From assembly GCF_020025155.1 (NCBI RefSeq), contig NZ_CP073751.1, positions 1,364,001 through 1,428,000 of the forward strand: a DNA stretch of 64,000 nucleotides, in the 5' to 3' direction. Below, piece by piece: positions 17,674-26,887 of this stretch. Within the stretch, counting starts at the first letter, position 1, and each line of letters begins with the position of its first letter. The notes below the pieces were generated by a model that saw only the letters and a list, made by a program, of their open reading frames with translations, was not told the DNA's origin and made no database searches. The DNA is from Halopseudomonas nanhaiensis. GTDB taxonomy: Bacteria; Pseudomonadota; Gammaproteobacteria; Pseudomonadales; Pseudomonadaceae. A program made the translations under genes and the position numbers.

Positions 17674-18885
17674 TCAGACCCGCGCCGCAGTCATCGCAGA
17701 CGAGCCCCAGGTGGTACGCCACCGGCGCTTGACGTTGAACAGCCCGAACCAGGCCAGCAAACCGAGGCCGGCAAACATCCACAGGCCCAGCTGGTAGTCG
17801 CCGGTGTGCTGCTTGATCGCCCCGAGTCCGGCGGCCAACACGAATCCGCCTACACCACCCGCCATGCCGACCAGACCGGTCATGACGCCGATCTCACGAT
17901 GGAAGCGCTGCGGCACGAGCTGGAACACCGAGCCGTTGCCGGCACCGAGCCCGAGCATGGCGGTGACGAACAGCGCCAGCGCAGCCAGCGAGCTGGTCAG
18001 ATGGAAGCCGACCAGTGCAATGCATAGCGAAGCCACGCCATACATGCACAGCAGTGCCCGGATCCCGCCGATACGGTCAGCCAGAGCGCCACCCAGTGGG
18101 CGCATGAAACTGCCGGCCATCACACAGGCCGCGGTGTAGTAGCCGGCCACTACCGGGTCAAGCCCGTACTGGTCGCTGAAGTAGCCGGGCAGGGCGCTGG
18201 CCAGACCGATGAAGCCACCGAACGTGACGCTGTAGAAGAACATGAACCACCAGCTGTCCCGGTCGTTCAGGGCGACCATGTAATCGCGACCGGACTTGGG
18301 CTTGGGACGCTGGGGTGAATTGCGCGCAAAGATTATGAACAGCGCCAGGGTAATGCTCAGCGGAATCAGTGCCAGACCGAACACGTTCTCCCATCCGAAC
18401 AGGTACGCCAGGCCAGGTGCAAAGAGCGCAGCCAGCACCGTGCCCGAGTTGCCGGCACCGGCGATGCCCATGGCCGTACCCTGATGTTCTGCCGGGTACC
18501 ATTGCGAGGCCAGCGGCAGCGCAACAGCGAAGGATGCCCCGGCGAAGCCCAGTCCCAGGCCGAGGAGCAGGGCCTGGTGATAGCTTTCGATGCCGAGTAG
18601 CCAGGCCAGCGCCAGCGCCGTCAGCACCACTACCTGGCCGAAGATGCCGGCTGTTTTCGGCGACAGTCGGTCTGCCATGAAGCCGAGCAGCAGCCGGAGG
18701 ATCGCCCCGGCAAGGATCGGCGTGGCGACCATCATGCCCCGCTCCTGTGCAGTCAGGCCCAGATCGGTAGCGATCTGCACCGCCAACGGGCCCAGCACGT
18801 ACCACACCATGAAGCTCAGATCGAAGTACAGAAAGGCTGCGAACAACGTTGGCTTGTGGCCGGCTTTCCAGAAACTCTTGTTCAT
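17674..18885 (-). CDS. Nitrate/nitrite MFS transporter (NarK/NasA family)
   Basis: A 12-TM major facilitator of 403 residues. The start MNKSFWKAGH at 18885 has AGGGA about seven bases upstream. The nitrate-porter signatures AGAGNSGTVLAALFAPGLA (TM5) and GLGAGNGSVFQLVPQRF (TM11) are both present, with Arg in the substrate TMs. It imports nitrate for assimilation. It has its own sigma-54 promoter and attenuated leader and is followed directly by the kinase/phosphatase gene. Confidence 0.94.
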   Translation of the reverse strand: MNKSFWKAGHKPTLFAAFLYFDLSFMVWYVLGPLAVQIATDLGLTAQERGMMVATPILAGAILRLLLGFMADRLSPKTAGIFGQVVVLTALALAWLLGIESYHQALLLGLGLGFAGASFAVALPLASQWYPAEHQGTAMGIAGAGNSGTVLAALFAPGLAYLFGWENVFGLALIPLSITLALFIIFARNSPQRPKPKSGRDYMVALNDRDSWWFMFFYSVTFGGFIGLASALPGYFSDQYGLDPVVAGYYTAACVMAGSFMRPLGGALADRIGGIRALLCMYGVASLCIALVGFHLTSSLAALALFVTAMLGLGAGNGSVFQLVPQRFHREIGVMTGLVGMAGGVGGFVLAAGLGAIKQHTGDYQLGLWMFAGLGLLAWFGLFNVKRRWRTTWGSSAMTAARV

Positions 18886-18946
18886 TTGGTGTCCCTCTAA
18901 GGTCCGGTAGATATGGGGTTCAGGCTTTCGCCGACTGCGTCCCGGC

Positions 18947-19000
18947 AAAAAAAAACGCCATTTCCGTACCGCGCCCATGAGGCTTCGGTCGGAAATGACG
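18947..19000 (-). terminator. Leader terminator upstream of the nitrate transporter
   Basis: On the minus strand CGTCATTTCCG (19000-18990) pairs with CGGAAATGGCG (18966-18956) and is followed by nine Ts. It lies about 62 bases before the transporter start, inside the leader. Confidence 0.92.
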
Positions 19001-19033
19001 TCGTTGTCTGGTTGGCAACCGCCGTTGGCTGCC
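18997..19033 (-). ncRNA. ANTAR-type two-hexaloop leader RNA of the nitrate transporter
   Basis: P1 (19033 to 19014) is a seven-pair stem GGCAGCC/GGTTGCC with loop AACGGC. P2 (19008 to 18997) is GAC-AACGAC-GTC. Both loops have A1 and G4. The 3' arm of P2 overlaps the 5' arm of the terminator by four bases (18997-19000), so P2 and the terminator are mutually exclusive. This is the antitermination logic known for ANTAR proteins. P2 is only three pairs long, which is short. Confidence 0.78.
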
Positions 19034-19045
19034 GAGTATCCCGCT

Positions 19046-19060
19046 GCATGATGTGTGCCA
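19046..19060 (-). promoter_or_regulatory. Sigma-54 promoter of the transporter-kinase unit
   Basis: TGGCACACATCATGC on the minus strand fits TGGCAC-N5-TTGC with one mismatch. RNA would begin near 19034, right at the first base of hairpin P1. Confidence 0.7.
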
Positions 19061-19203
19061 GAAGGACGAGGCGTGGGGTGGTGGGCGCCGGGCAAGCAAG
19101 GATGGAAGCTGGTTGAAGAATGGCTGGGCAGTTCGTTATCGCGCCCGGAGGACGCTCCCCGCAAAAAGCCGGAGTTCTGCCTGCGGGCGCGATGAGAGAG
19201 GTT

Positions 19204-19776
19204 TTATTGCAACATGTCGTGCATGGCGATGATCTGGTCGGCGACCTGAATCAGCTTCTGCTGCTTGCTCATTGCTTGCCTGCGCATCAGCGTATGCGCT
19301 TCGGGCTCATCGCAGTTGCGCATCTTCATCAACAGACCCTTGGCCTTCTCGATGCGCTTGCGTTCCTCCAGCTGCTGCTCACGCGCCTGCAGCTCGGCGC
19401 GCAGATGCTGGTCGCTCTCGAAGCGGGCCATGGCCACGTCAAGAATCGATTTGAGCCGCGCACTCTGAATGCCTTCGACCACATAGGCGCTGACCCCGGA
19501 CTGGATCGCCTTTCGCATGATTCCGGGGTCGTTCTCGTCGGTGAACATGACAATTGGCCGCGGCTGGTTGCGACTGACCAGCACGACCTGCTCCAGCACG
19601 TCGCGTCCGGGTGAATCGCTGTCGATAAGAATCACGTCCGGTTTGCTGCTCTGGACCCGCTTGGGCAGGTCGATCGACAGACCGGACTCGTCGATGACCT
19701 CGAATCCGGCCTCGACCAGTGATTCCTTCAGCCGGCCGACCTTTTTCGCGGTGTCGTTGATCAGAAGAATGCGCAT
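19204..19776 (-). CDS. nasT: NasT, response regulator-like ANTAR antiterminator
   Basis: A protein of 190 residues. Residues 1-120 form a receiver-like domain (MRILLINDTAKKVGRL, DVILIDSDSPG with the phospho-acceptor-position Asp, IVMFTDENDPG). Residues about 130-190 are the ANTAR RNA-binding helices (RKRIEKAKGLLMKMRNCDE ... AHTLMRRQAM). In the known system NasT is held by NasS and released by nitrate or nitrite, then binds two-hexaloop leader RNAs and prevents termination. Three such leaders lie in this cluster. It follows nasS by eight bases. Confidence 0.95.
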   Translation of the reverse strand: MRILLINDTAKKVGRLKESLVEAGFEVIDESGLSIDLPKRVQSSKPDVILIDSDSPGRDVLEQVVLVSRNQPRPIVMFTDENDPGIMRKAIQSGVSAYVVEGIQSARLKSILDVAMARFESDQHLRAELQAREQQLEERKRIEKAKGLLMKMRNCDEPEAHTLMRRQAMSKQQKLIQVADQIIAMHDMLQ

Positions 19777-19784
19777 CGGTGACC

Positions 19785-21008
19785 TCACCCGGCCGTGACC
19801 GATGGTGCCGACGGCTTGCCCGCCAGCGCATTGATGCTGAAGCCATGGGCATAGGCCAACGGATCCGAACCGTCCCACAGGGTACCGTCGGCCAGCGTGC
19901 TGCTGCGCATGGCGCAGGCGGGTATCTCAATGCCCAGCGCGGACGCTGCCTCACGGTAGATGTCCAGCTGCTGGACCTGACGGGCAAGCGCGGTGTAGTC
20001 CGGGTCATGCTCGAGCAGACCCCAGCGGCGGAACTGCGTCATGAACCACATCCCGTCCGACAGATACGGCATGTTGACGGCGCCGGCGCCATGGAAGCGC
20101 AGCGCGTGGGCGTCCTGCCAGTGCTGACCGAGGCCATCGGTGTAATCGCCGAGCATGCGCGGAGCAAGGGCGGACGCCGGCGTCGCCACAAAGTCCGGCC
20201 CGGCCAGCAGGTGCGCGCTGCTTTCGCGGTTGGCGCGGTTTTCGTCGAGGAAACGGCTTGCGTCCAGCACAGCCATGATCAGCGCACGTGCAGCGTTGGG
20301 GTAGCGGTCGACGAACGCCTGCGTGGTACCCAGCACCTTCTCCGGGTGGTCTGGCCAGATCGACTGACTGGTTGCCACGGTGATGCCCATGCCTTCCGCT
20401 ACGGCGCGCGCACCCCAGGGTTCGCCGGCACAGAAGCCATCTATGCGTCGGGCACGGATGTGATCGACCATCATCGGCGGCGGAACCACTACGCTTTCGA
20501 TGTCATGCATCGGGTGCACACCATGGGATGCCAGCCAGTAGTTGAGCCACATGGCGTGCGTGCCGGTGGGAAAGGTGTGCGCCAGGCACAGTTTTGCACC
20601 GCCATGGTGCACGTGCCGGGCCAGTGCCTCGCCGCTGGTCACACCCAGTGCGCGCATGTCATTGGAAAGATTGATGCTTTGCCCGTTCTGACTCAGGCCC
20701 ATGAGGACCGCCATCGGGGTCGCCGGGGCACCGAGGCCCAGATGCACCCCATAGATCAATCCGTACAACCCCTGCACGGCATCGAGTTCTCCGCTGAGCA
20801 GTCGATCGCGGACACCCGACCAGGACGCCTGGCGACGCAGATTCAGCGTCAGCCCATAGGGCTGCGCAAAGCCCTGCGTGGCCGCGACAATCAGCGAAGC
20901 CGAGTCGGCCAGCGGCAGAAAGCCGATGTTGAGGCTGGGTTTTTCCGGCGCATCGCTGCCAGCTGCCCAGGCAAGGGCGTCGGCGCGCGGCGTATCGTGT
21001 CGAGTCAT
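19785..21008 (-). CDS. nasS: NasS, nitrate-sensing periplasmic-fold protein
   Basis: A protein of 407 residues of the NrtA/SsuA-like binding fold (LNIGFLPLADSASLIVAATQGF, LMGLSQNGQSINLSND, FCAGEPWGARAVAEGMG). It has no signal peptide, as expected for a cytoplasmic sensor. NasS sequesters NasT and lets it go when nitrate or nitrite binds. First gene of the nasS-nasT pair; its own leader has a terminator and hexaloop hairpins. Confidence 0.94.
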   Translation of the reverse strand: MTRHDTPRADALAWAAGSDAPEKPSLNIGFLPLADSASLIVAATQGFAQPYGLTLNLRRQASWSGVRDRLLSGELDAVQGLYGLIYGVHLGLGAPATPMAVLMGLSQNGQSINLSNDMRALGVTSGEALARHVHHGGAKLCLAHTFPTGTHAMWLNYWLASHGVHPMHDIESVVVPPPMMVDHIRARRIDGFCAGEPWGARAVAEGMGITVATSQSIWPDHPEKVLGTTQAFVDRYPNAARALIMAVLDASRFLDENRANRESSAHLLAGPDFVATPASALAPRMLGDYTDGLGQHWQDAHALRFHGAGAVNMPYLSDGMWFMTQFRRWGLLEHDPDYTALARQVQQLDIYREAASALGIEIPACAMRSSTLADGTLWDGSDPLAYAHGFSINALAGKPSAPSVTAG

Positions 21009-21025
21009 GGCAGGTACCGTAGGCG

Positions 21026-21076
21026 AAAAAAAGCGTCGTGCCTGGAGCGCATTCTACCGCCCCCGTGCACGACGCC
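21026..21076 (-). terminator. Terminator just upstream of nasS
   Basis: On the minus strand GCGTCGTGC (21075-21067) pairs with GCACGACGC (21041-21033) and is followed by seven Ts. The T-run ends about 16 bases before the nasS ATG. It could end TRAP operon transcripts, but it leaves no room for a nasS promoter downstream, so it more likely acts as an attenuator of nasST. Confidence 0.88.
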
Positions 21077-21107
21077 GTTGTCGTTTTGAGCGCCTGCAGC
21101 GGCGCTC
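21069..21107 (-). ncRNA. ANTAR-type leader hairpins upstream of nasS
   Basis: P1 (21107 to 21088) is GAGCGCC-GCTGCA-GGCGCTC, a hexaloop with G4 but G rather than A at position 1. P2 (21084 to 21069) is ACGAC-AACGGC-GTCGT with A1 and G4. The 3' arm of P2 is part of the terminator 5' arm, so the two structures compete. The layout matches the transporter leader. Confidence 0.65.
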
Positions 21108-21122
21108 GCTACGGTACTAAAA

Positions 21123-21137
21123 GCAAGAACCACGCCA
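21123..21137 (-). promoter_or_regulatory. Sigma-54-like promoter of nasST
   Basis: TGGCGTGGTTCTTGC on the minus strand, followed by TTTT, keeps the essential GG and GC ten bases apart and a perfect TTGC, with two mismatches in the -24 part. RNA would begin near 21111, four bases before hairpin P1. Confidence 0.6.
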
Positions 21138-21143
21138 TCAGGT

Positions 21144-23750
21144 TCAAGCCGGTTGCTGGCCAGCAGGTGCACCGGCACGGTCGTGGCGCCGGCGCCGTGA
21201 CTGCAAACCTACCACCAGAGCAAAGACCAGCAGCGCCGGGAGCCACATCCACTCCTTCGCCCAGCGATCGACCGGCGCCTGGATCTCGAGGATTTCCTGA
21301 TCGAAGGCGAACCCGAGGTCTGCGGCCAGGCTGCCGTAGGTGACCATGTCGACAATGGTGCGGTCGCCGTCCTCCATCAGCATCAGGCCGAGGTTGTCCA
21401 GGCGGTCCTGCCCTGTTTCCCCTTCAGGAATCGGTACCAGCAGATAGAACTCGCGTTCGTTGCCGATCTCGTCTTCACCGAGAATACGCATGCGCAGATT
21501 GCTGTCTTCCTCGACCGAACCCATTGTTTCCGCCAGCGCGCTCGCCGGGATGGCTTCGTACGGGTCATGGATCATGTCCATCCAGAAACCGGGGCGGAAC
21601 AGCGTGAACGCCACCAGCAACAGCAGCAGGCTCTCGTACCAGCGGCTGCGCACCACCAGCCAGCCCTGCGTACCGGCTGCGAAGATCAGCATCGCGACGG
21701 TCGCGACGATGAATATCAGCACGCCATGGGCGAAATCGACGTCGATCAGCAGCAGGTCGGTGTTGAAGATGAACAGGAACGGCAACGCCGCTGTGCGCAG
21801 GCTGTAGTAGAACGCCTGGAAGCCGGTGCGTATCGGATCGCCGCCCGATACCGCGGCCGCAGCAAACGAGGCGAGCCCCACCGGCGGTGTCACGTCGGCC
21901 ATGATGCCGAAGTAGAACACGAACAGGTGGACGGCGATCAGCGGGACGATCAGGCCGTTCTGCTGACCCAGGGTGACGATGACCGGAGCAAGCAGGGCCG
22001 ATACCACGATGTAGTTCGCGGTGGTCGGCAAGCCCATGCCGAGAATCAGGCTGAGCACGGCGGTCAGCAGGAGCATCAGCATCAGGTTGCCCATCGACAG
22101 CATTTCGACCAGATCGGCCAGCACCAGGCCCACGCCGGTCTGGGCAACGGCGCCGACGATGATGCCGGCCGTCGCCGTGGCGATGCCGATGCCGATCATG
22201 TTGCGTGCGCCAGCCACCAGGCCTTCCCAGAACTCCAGCAATCCGCGCTGAATATTGCTGCGCAGACGATGCTCGCCGCGGAAGGCACCGAGCAGGGGGC
22301 GTTGGGTGAGGATGATGAAGATCATGAAGACCGTGGCCCAGAACGCCGACAGGCCGGGCGACAGCCGCTCGACCATCAGGCACCACACCAGTACCACCAC
22401 CGGCAGGATGTAGTGCAGCCCGGACAGGACCGTCGGCCGCGTCTGCGGCAGCTTGATTATCGGCGAGTCTGCCTTGTCGAGCTCCAGCTCGGGGAAGCGC
22501 GAGCCAAGCTTCAGCAGGGCCACATACACCACGACCAGACCCGCCGAAATGACCCAGCCGGCCGCATCGCCGAGCAGGGGCTTGAGCCAGCCCAGTCCGT
22601 AGTAGACGCCGAACGACAGCGCCATCAGCAGGACCAGGCCGGTCAGAAAGCCGATGATCTTGCGGATCAGTGGGCGAGGCGGGTTGCTGCTCTGCAGGCC
22701 TTCCATGCCGGCCTTCAGCGCCTCGAGATGCACGATATAGATCAGCGCGATGTAGGAGATCACCGCCGGCAGAAACGCATGCTTGATGACCTCGACGTAC
22801 GAAATGCCGATGTACTCGACCATCAGGAACGCAGCCGCGCCCATTACCGGCGGCATGATCTGCCCGTTGACCGACGAAGCCACTTCGACCGCGCCGGCCT
22901 TCTCCGAGGAAAAGCCGACCCGCTTCATCATGGGGATGGTGAAGGTGCCGGTGGTCACCGTGTTGGCGATCGACGAGCCCGAAATCAGCCCGGTCATGCC
23001 TGATGCGACAACGGCCGCCTTCGCCGGGCCGCCGCGATAGTGGCCGAGCAGCGAGAAGGCTACCTTGATGAAGTAGTTACCGGCCCCGGCCTTGTCCAGT
23101 AGCGAGCCGAACAGCACAAAGAGGAATACGAAGCTGGTCGACACACCCAGCGCGATGCCGAACACGCCCTGGCTGGTGAGCCACTGGTGATTGGCCAGCG
23201 CGTCGAGACTGACGCCGCGATGCGCCAGTACGCCGGGCATCCAGGGCCCGGCCAGCGAATAGACGATGAAAACCAGCGCCACGATCATCAGCGGCGGGCC
23301 GAGCGCACGTCGCGTGGCTTCGAGCAGCGTCAGCAAGCCGATGACCGCTACCACGACATCGTAGGTGGTCGGATTACCCGGACGGGTCGCCAGCTGCGAA
23401 TAGAACAGAAACAGATAGGCTGCGCAGAACGCGGCAGCGAACGCGAGCACCCAGTCCGCCACCGGGATCCGGTCACGGGGGGAGCGCTTGAACGCCGGGA
23501 AAGCCATGAAGCCGAGGAACACGGCAAAGGTCAGGTGAATCGAGCGGGCCTCGGCACTGTTGAAGACGCCAAAGCCGAGCATGTAGGGTAGCGGCGAGGC
23601 GATCCAGAGTTGAAACAGCGACCAGAGGGCGGCGAGCGAGACCAGCAGCTTGCCAGGGAAGCCAGAGGGAGTACGTGCGCCGGTATCGGCGCTGGCGACC
23701 AGATCTTCCACATCAGTGGGCTGGACGCCGTGCGAGCGTTCGTTAGTCAT
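21144..23750 (-). CDS. TRAP transporter fused permease (DctQM type, TAXI system)
   Basis: A protein of 868 residues with about 18 or more TM segments. It joins the small DctQ-like part (N-terminal ~170 residues) to the large DctM-like part. Motifs include ASGMTGLISGSSIANTVTTG, SSVNGQIMPPVMGAAAFLM and the symmetric LGMGLPTTANYIVVSALLAP, then ADVTPPVGLASFAAA. Such proteins use the sodium gradient to import the ligand caught by a TAXI binding protein, here encoded 67 bases upstream. The C-terminal ~150 residues form an extra hydrophilic stretch between two TMs. Substrate unknown. Confidence 0.93.
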   Translation of the reverse strand: MTNERSHGVQPTDVEDLVASADTGARTPSGFPGKLLVSLAALWSLFQLWIASPLPYMLGFGVFNSAEARSIHLTFAVFLGFMAFPAFKRSPRDRIPVADWVLAFAAAFCAAYLFLFYSQLATRPGNPTTYDVVVAVIGLLTLLEATRRALGPPLMIVALVFIVYSLAGPWMPGVLAHRGVSLDALANHQWLTSQGVFGIALGVSTSFVFLFVLFGSLLDKAGAGNYFIKVAFSLLGHYRGGPAKAAVVASGMTGLISGSSIANTVTTGTFTIPMMKRVGFSSEKAGAVEVASSVNGQIMPPVMGAAAFLMVEYIGISYVEVIKHAFLPAVISYIALIYIVHLEALKAGMEGLQSSNPPRPLIRKIIGFLTGLVLLMALSFGVYYGLGWLKPLLGDAAGWVISAGLVVVYVALLKLGSRFPELELDKADSPIIKLPQTRPTVLSGLHYILPVVVLVWCLMVERLSPGLSAFWATVFMIFIILTQRPLLGAFRGEHRLRSNIQRGLLEFWEGLVAGARNMIGIGIATATAGIIVGAVAQTGVGLVLADLVEMLSMGNLMLMLLLTAVLSLILGMGLPTTANYIVVSALLAPVIVTLGQQNGLIVPLIAVHLFVFYFGIMADVTPPVGLASFAAAAVSGGDPIRTGFQAFYYSLRTAALPFLFIFNTDLLLIDVDFAHGVLIFIVATVAMLIFAAGTQGWLVVRSRWYESLLLLLVAFTLFRPGFWMDMIHDPYEAIPASALAETMGSVEEDSNLRMRILGEDEIGNEREFYLLVPIPEGETGQDRLDNLGLMLMEDGDRTIVDMVTYGSLAADLGFAFDQEILEIQAPVDRWAKEWMWLPALLVFALVVGLQSRRRRHDRAGAPAGQQPA

Positions 23751-23817
23751 TATGGCCTGTCCGGATTAGGCGTGTAGCAGATGAAACTCGGGCCGCCAGT
23801 GGCGGCCCGGGACAGGA

Positions 23818-24792
23818 TTACATCCAGCCACGTTCCTTGTAATAACGCACCGCACCGTCATGCAACGGCACAGACAGGCCTTCCTTGATCATCTGCTCGG
23901 GCTCGAGCGTAGCGAAGGCCGGGTGCAGACGCTTGAAGCGGTCGAAGTTCTCGAACACGGCCTTGACCGTTTCGTAGGCCACGTCTTCGGATACGTCGGT
24001 CGAAGCGACCAGCGTTGCGCGCACGCCGAAGGTCTCCACGTCCTTGTCATTGCCGCGATACAGACCACCGGGGATGGTTGCCTTGGCGTAGTAAGGACGG
24101 TCCTCGATCAGCTTGTCGATCTCCTCGCCCGCGACCGAGACCATGACCGCATCGACGGTGGTGGTCGCTTCCTGGATCGAACCGTTCGGGTGGCCAGCGA
24201 CGTAGACCATGGCATCGACATTGTTGTCACCCAGGGCTGCGGCCTGTTCGGCAGCGTCCAGTTCGGAAACCATGCCGAAGTCATCACGGGTCCAGCCCAG
24301 CGCGTCCATGACCACATCCATGGTGTCGCGCTGACCGGAACCGGGGTTGCCGATGTTGACGCGCTTGCCCTTGAGATCCTTGACCGTGCTGATATTGGCA
24401 TCGCGGCGGGCGACGACCGTCAGCGGCTCGCCATGCAGGGCGAAGAGGGCACGCATGCCTTCGAATTCACCGGCATCCTCGAAGTTCTCGACACCCTTGT
24501 AGGCCTTGTACTGGATATCCGACTGGACGACGCCCATGTCCATCTCGCCGCCGCGGATGGCGTTGACGTTGGCCACGGAGCCGCCGCTGGACGGCGCATT
24601 ACAGCGGATATTGTGTTCGTTGGTATTGCGGTTGAGCAGCCGACACACCGACTGGCCGACCACGTAATAGACGCCGGTCTGACCGCCCGTGCCGATGGTG
24701 ACGAACTTTTCCTGAGCAACCGCCGGGGTTGCAGCGAGCGTGGCGCAGCCAAAGGCTGCAGTGAACAAGAGGGCAAGCGACTTGCGTTTCAT
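23818..24792 (-). CDS. TAXI-family TRAP solute-binding protein
   Basis: A periplasmic protein of 324 residues. The signal peptide is about residues 1-26 (KRKSLALLFTAAFGCATLAA, cut after AVA). The mature start FVTIGTGGQTGVYYVVGQSVCRLLN is the defining TAXI motif, and GKRVNIGNPGSGQRDTMDVVM is typical. The ligand is unknown; characterised TAXI proteins bind small acids such as glutamate or 2-oxoglutarate. First gene of a two-gene operon with the fused permease. Confidence 0.95.
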   Translation of the reverse strand: MKRKSLALLFTAAFGCATLAATPAVAQEKFVTIGTGGQTGVYYVVGQSVCRLLNRNTNEHNIRCNAPSSGGSVANVNAIRGGEMDMGVVQSDIQYKAYKGVENFEDAGEFEGMRALFALHGEPLTVVARRDANISTVKDLKGKRVNIGNPGSGQRDTMDVVMDALGWTRDDFGMVSELDAAEQAAALGDNNVDAMVYVAGHPNGSIQEATTTVDAVMVSVAGEEIDKLIEDRPYYAKATIPGGLYRGNDKDVETFGVRATLVASTDVSEDVAYETVKAVFENFDRFKRLHPAFATLEPEQMIKEGLSVPLHDGAVRYYKERGWM

Positions 24793-25004
24793 GACGGGAT
24801 GACTCCTTCTTCTGATTATCCACCAGCGACATGTTTCGACGCGGGTTTCCGTTCATGACCGAGTTGGCCAAGTGTCTGGATCACAGACAAAGTGTAGCGG
24901 ACGATTCCGCTGCCCTTGGAAAATAACCGCAGCGGCCGATCAGGGCAAGTTGCCATGTCGGCTATGTGCTTGAAACGGATGAAAAATCGAAGAAGAAGTG
25001 CGTG

Positions 25005-25691
25005 TCAGACCGGCGGCCAACCGCCCATTTCACGCCAGCGATTGACGATTGCGCAGAACAGATCGGCGGTCTTTTCGGTGTCATAGCGCGCCGAGTGGGC
25101 TTCCCGACCATCGAATTCGATGCCGGCGGCAGCGCACGCCTTGGCCAGGACCGTCTGACCGTACGCCAGGCCGCCGAGGGTGGCAGTATCGAAGCAGGAG
25201 AAGGGATGGAAGGGATTGCGCTTGATCTGCGTGCGCTCGACGGCGGCATTGAGAAAGCCAAGGTCGAAAAAGGCATTGTGGCCGACCAGCACCGCGCGTT
25301 TGCAGCCCGCAGACTTCACTGCCTTGCGCACGTGCTTGAAGATCTCCGTCAGTGCGTGTTCTTCCTTCACGGCCATGCGCAGCGGATGATCGAGCTTGAT
25401 ACCGGTGAACTCCAGCGCTGCCGGCTCGATGTTGGCGCCTTCGAAGGGTTCGACGCGGAAGAAGTAGGTCTGATCCGGATAGACCATCCCGTCTTCATCC
25501 ATGGCGATGACGGTTGCAGCGATCTCCAGCAGGGCGTCAGTGGCGGCATTGAAACCGCCGCATTCCACATCCACGACCACCGGCAGGAAGCCACGGAAGC
25601 GATAGGCGATGGGCGTCTTGTGGCTGGACGGCGCAGGGGCGCCCTCGAGCTCGTCTTGATCGTTTTCGCTATCGTAGTCAAATTCGCTCAC
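25005..25691 (-). CDS. rnt: Ribonuclease T
   Basis: A DEDDh 3'-5' exonuclease of 228 residues that trims the 3' ends of tRNA and other stable RNAs. Exo I is [12 protein letters not shown], Exo II contains [15 protein letters not shown], Exo III is [14 protein letters not shown]. The N-terminus has a short acidic extension (residues 1-22) before the usual start. It lies 26 bases downstream of pyrC on the same strand, the same order as in P. aeruginosa. Confidence 0.95.
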   Translation of the reverse strand: MSEFDYDSENDQDELEGAPAPSSHKTPIAYRFRGFLPVVVDVECGGFNAATDALLEIAATVIAMDEDGMVYPDQTYFFRVEPFEGANIEPAALEFTGIKLDHPLRMAVKEEHALTEIFKHVRKAVKSAGCKRAVLVGHNAFFDLGFLNAAVERTQIKRNPFHPFSCFDTATLGGLAYGQTVLAKACAAAGIEFDGREAHSARYDTEKTADLFCAIVNRWREMGGWPPV

Positions 25692-25717
25692 GGGCGATCC
25701 CTTGCTGCAGACGAGTG

Positions 25718-26752
25718 TTACACCACTCGCCAGTTGATGGTTTCCCCGGCGCGCAACGGGATGACCATGTGGTCTCCGAAGGGTAGCTGATCCGGGGCGG
25801 TCCAGCTTTCACGTACCAGGGTGATGGTATCGGTATTGCGCGGCAGACCGTAGTAGTCAGGCCCGTTGAAGCTGGCAAAGGCTTCCAGCTTCTCCAGCAC
25901 GCCGAGCGAGTCGAAGGCTTCGGCATACAGCTCAATGGCCGCGTAAGCGGTGTAGCAACCGGCGCAGCCGCAGGCGGCTTCCTTTGCGTGGCGCGCGTGG
26001 GGCGCCGAATCGGTCCCCAGGAAGAACTTGTTCGAGCCGGAGATCACCGCGTCGCACAGTGCCTGTTGATGACGCTGGCGCTTGAGGATCGGCAGGCAAT
26101 AGAAATGCGGGCGCACGCCGCCGGCGAGCAGGTGATTGCGGTTGTAGAGCAGGTGGTGCGCGGTGATGGTCGCGCCGATCCGGTCGGATGCGCCCATGAC
26201 GAACTCGGCCGCATCGGCAGTGGTGATGTGCTCGAACACTACCCGCAGGGTCGGGAAGCGCTCGACCAGCTTGATCAGCTGCTGATCGATGAAGGCTTTC
26301 TCGCGGTCGAAGATGTCGACTTCGGCGTGGGTCACTTCACCATGCACCAGTAGCGGCATGCCGACCTCGGCCATGGCTTCCAGCGCCGGGTAGATATGTT
26401 CGAGCGCGGTGACGCCCGAGTCCGAATTCGTCGTGGCGCCGGCGGGGTAGAGCTTGGCTGCGATGGCCTGGCCGTTCCGGTACGCGCTGCGGATGATCTC
26501 AGGGCTGGTCTGATTGGTCAGGTACAGCACCATCAAAGGCTGGAAGGTCGAGCCGGCCGGGCGGGCAGCTTCGATGCGCTCGCGGTAGCCCTGCGCCTGA
26601 TCGCCGTCACGCACCGGCGGAACCAGGTTGGGCATGATGATCGCTCTGGAAAACACGCGCGCCGCATCGTTCACCGTATGGCGCAGCACGTCGCCGTCGC
26701 GCAGGTGAATATGCCAGTCATCGGGGCGGATGAGAGTCAGGCGATCGGTCAT
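25718..26752 (-). CDS. pyrC: Dihydroorotase (class II)
   Basis: A zinc amidohydrolase of 344 residues that cyclises carbamoyl-aspartate to dihydroorotate in pyrimidine synthesis. The metal site begins with His14 and His16 ([11 protein letters not shown]). The carbamylated Lys is in [16 protein letters not shown]. The active-site end is [14 protein letters not shown]. The start at 26752 ([10 protein letters not shown]) gives the usual length; the reading frame upstream is open but does not match the family. Confidence 0.96.
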   Translation of the reverse strand: MTDRLTLIRPDDWHIHLRDGDVLRHTVNDAARVFSRAIIMPNLVPPVRDGDQAQGYRERIEAARPAGSTFQPLMVLYLTNQTSPEIIRSAYRNGQAIAAKLYPAGATTNSDSGVTALEHIYPALEAMAEVGMPLLVHGEVTHAEVDIFDREKAFIDQQLIKLVERFPTLRVVFEHITTADAAEFVMGASDRIGATITAHHLLYNRNHLLAGGVRPHFYCLPILKRQRHQQALCDAVISGSNKFFLGTDSAPHARHAKEAACGCAGCYTAYAAIELYAEAFDSLGVLEKLEAFASFNGPDYYGLPRNTDTITLVRESWTAPDQLPFGDHMVIPLRAGETINWRVV

Positions 26753-26887
26753 CGGGGGGATTCCAGACGGTTGCAATGCCGGCAATGCTACCGGAATCGC
26801 CTCGGCTTTCACACCGGCGGCGGGGTAAAGTTTTCGCCACTGCAGCCGACTTAAGCTCCAATAGCACTTCACTCGCCGGAGCCGATT

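Noticed and set aside
19110-19203. Small gene or terminator after nasT
   Set aside because: Only a weak gcgcccg/cgggcgc pairing without T-run, and no open frame with a start and ribosome site.
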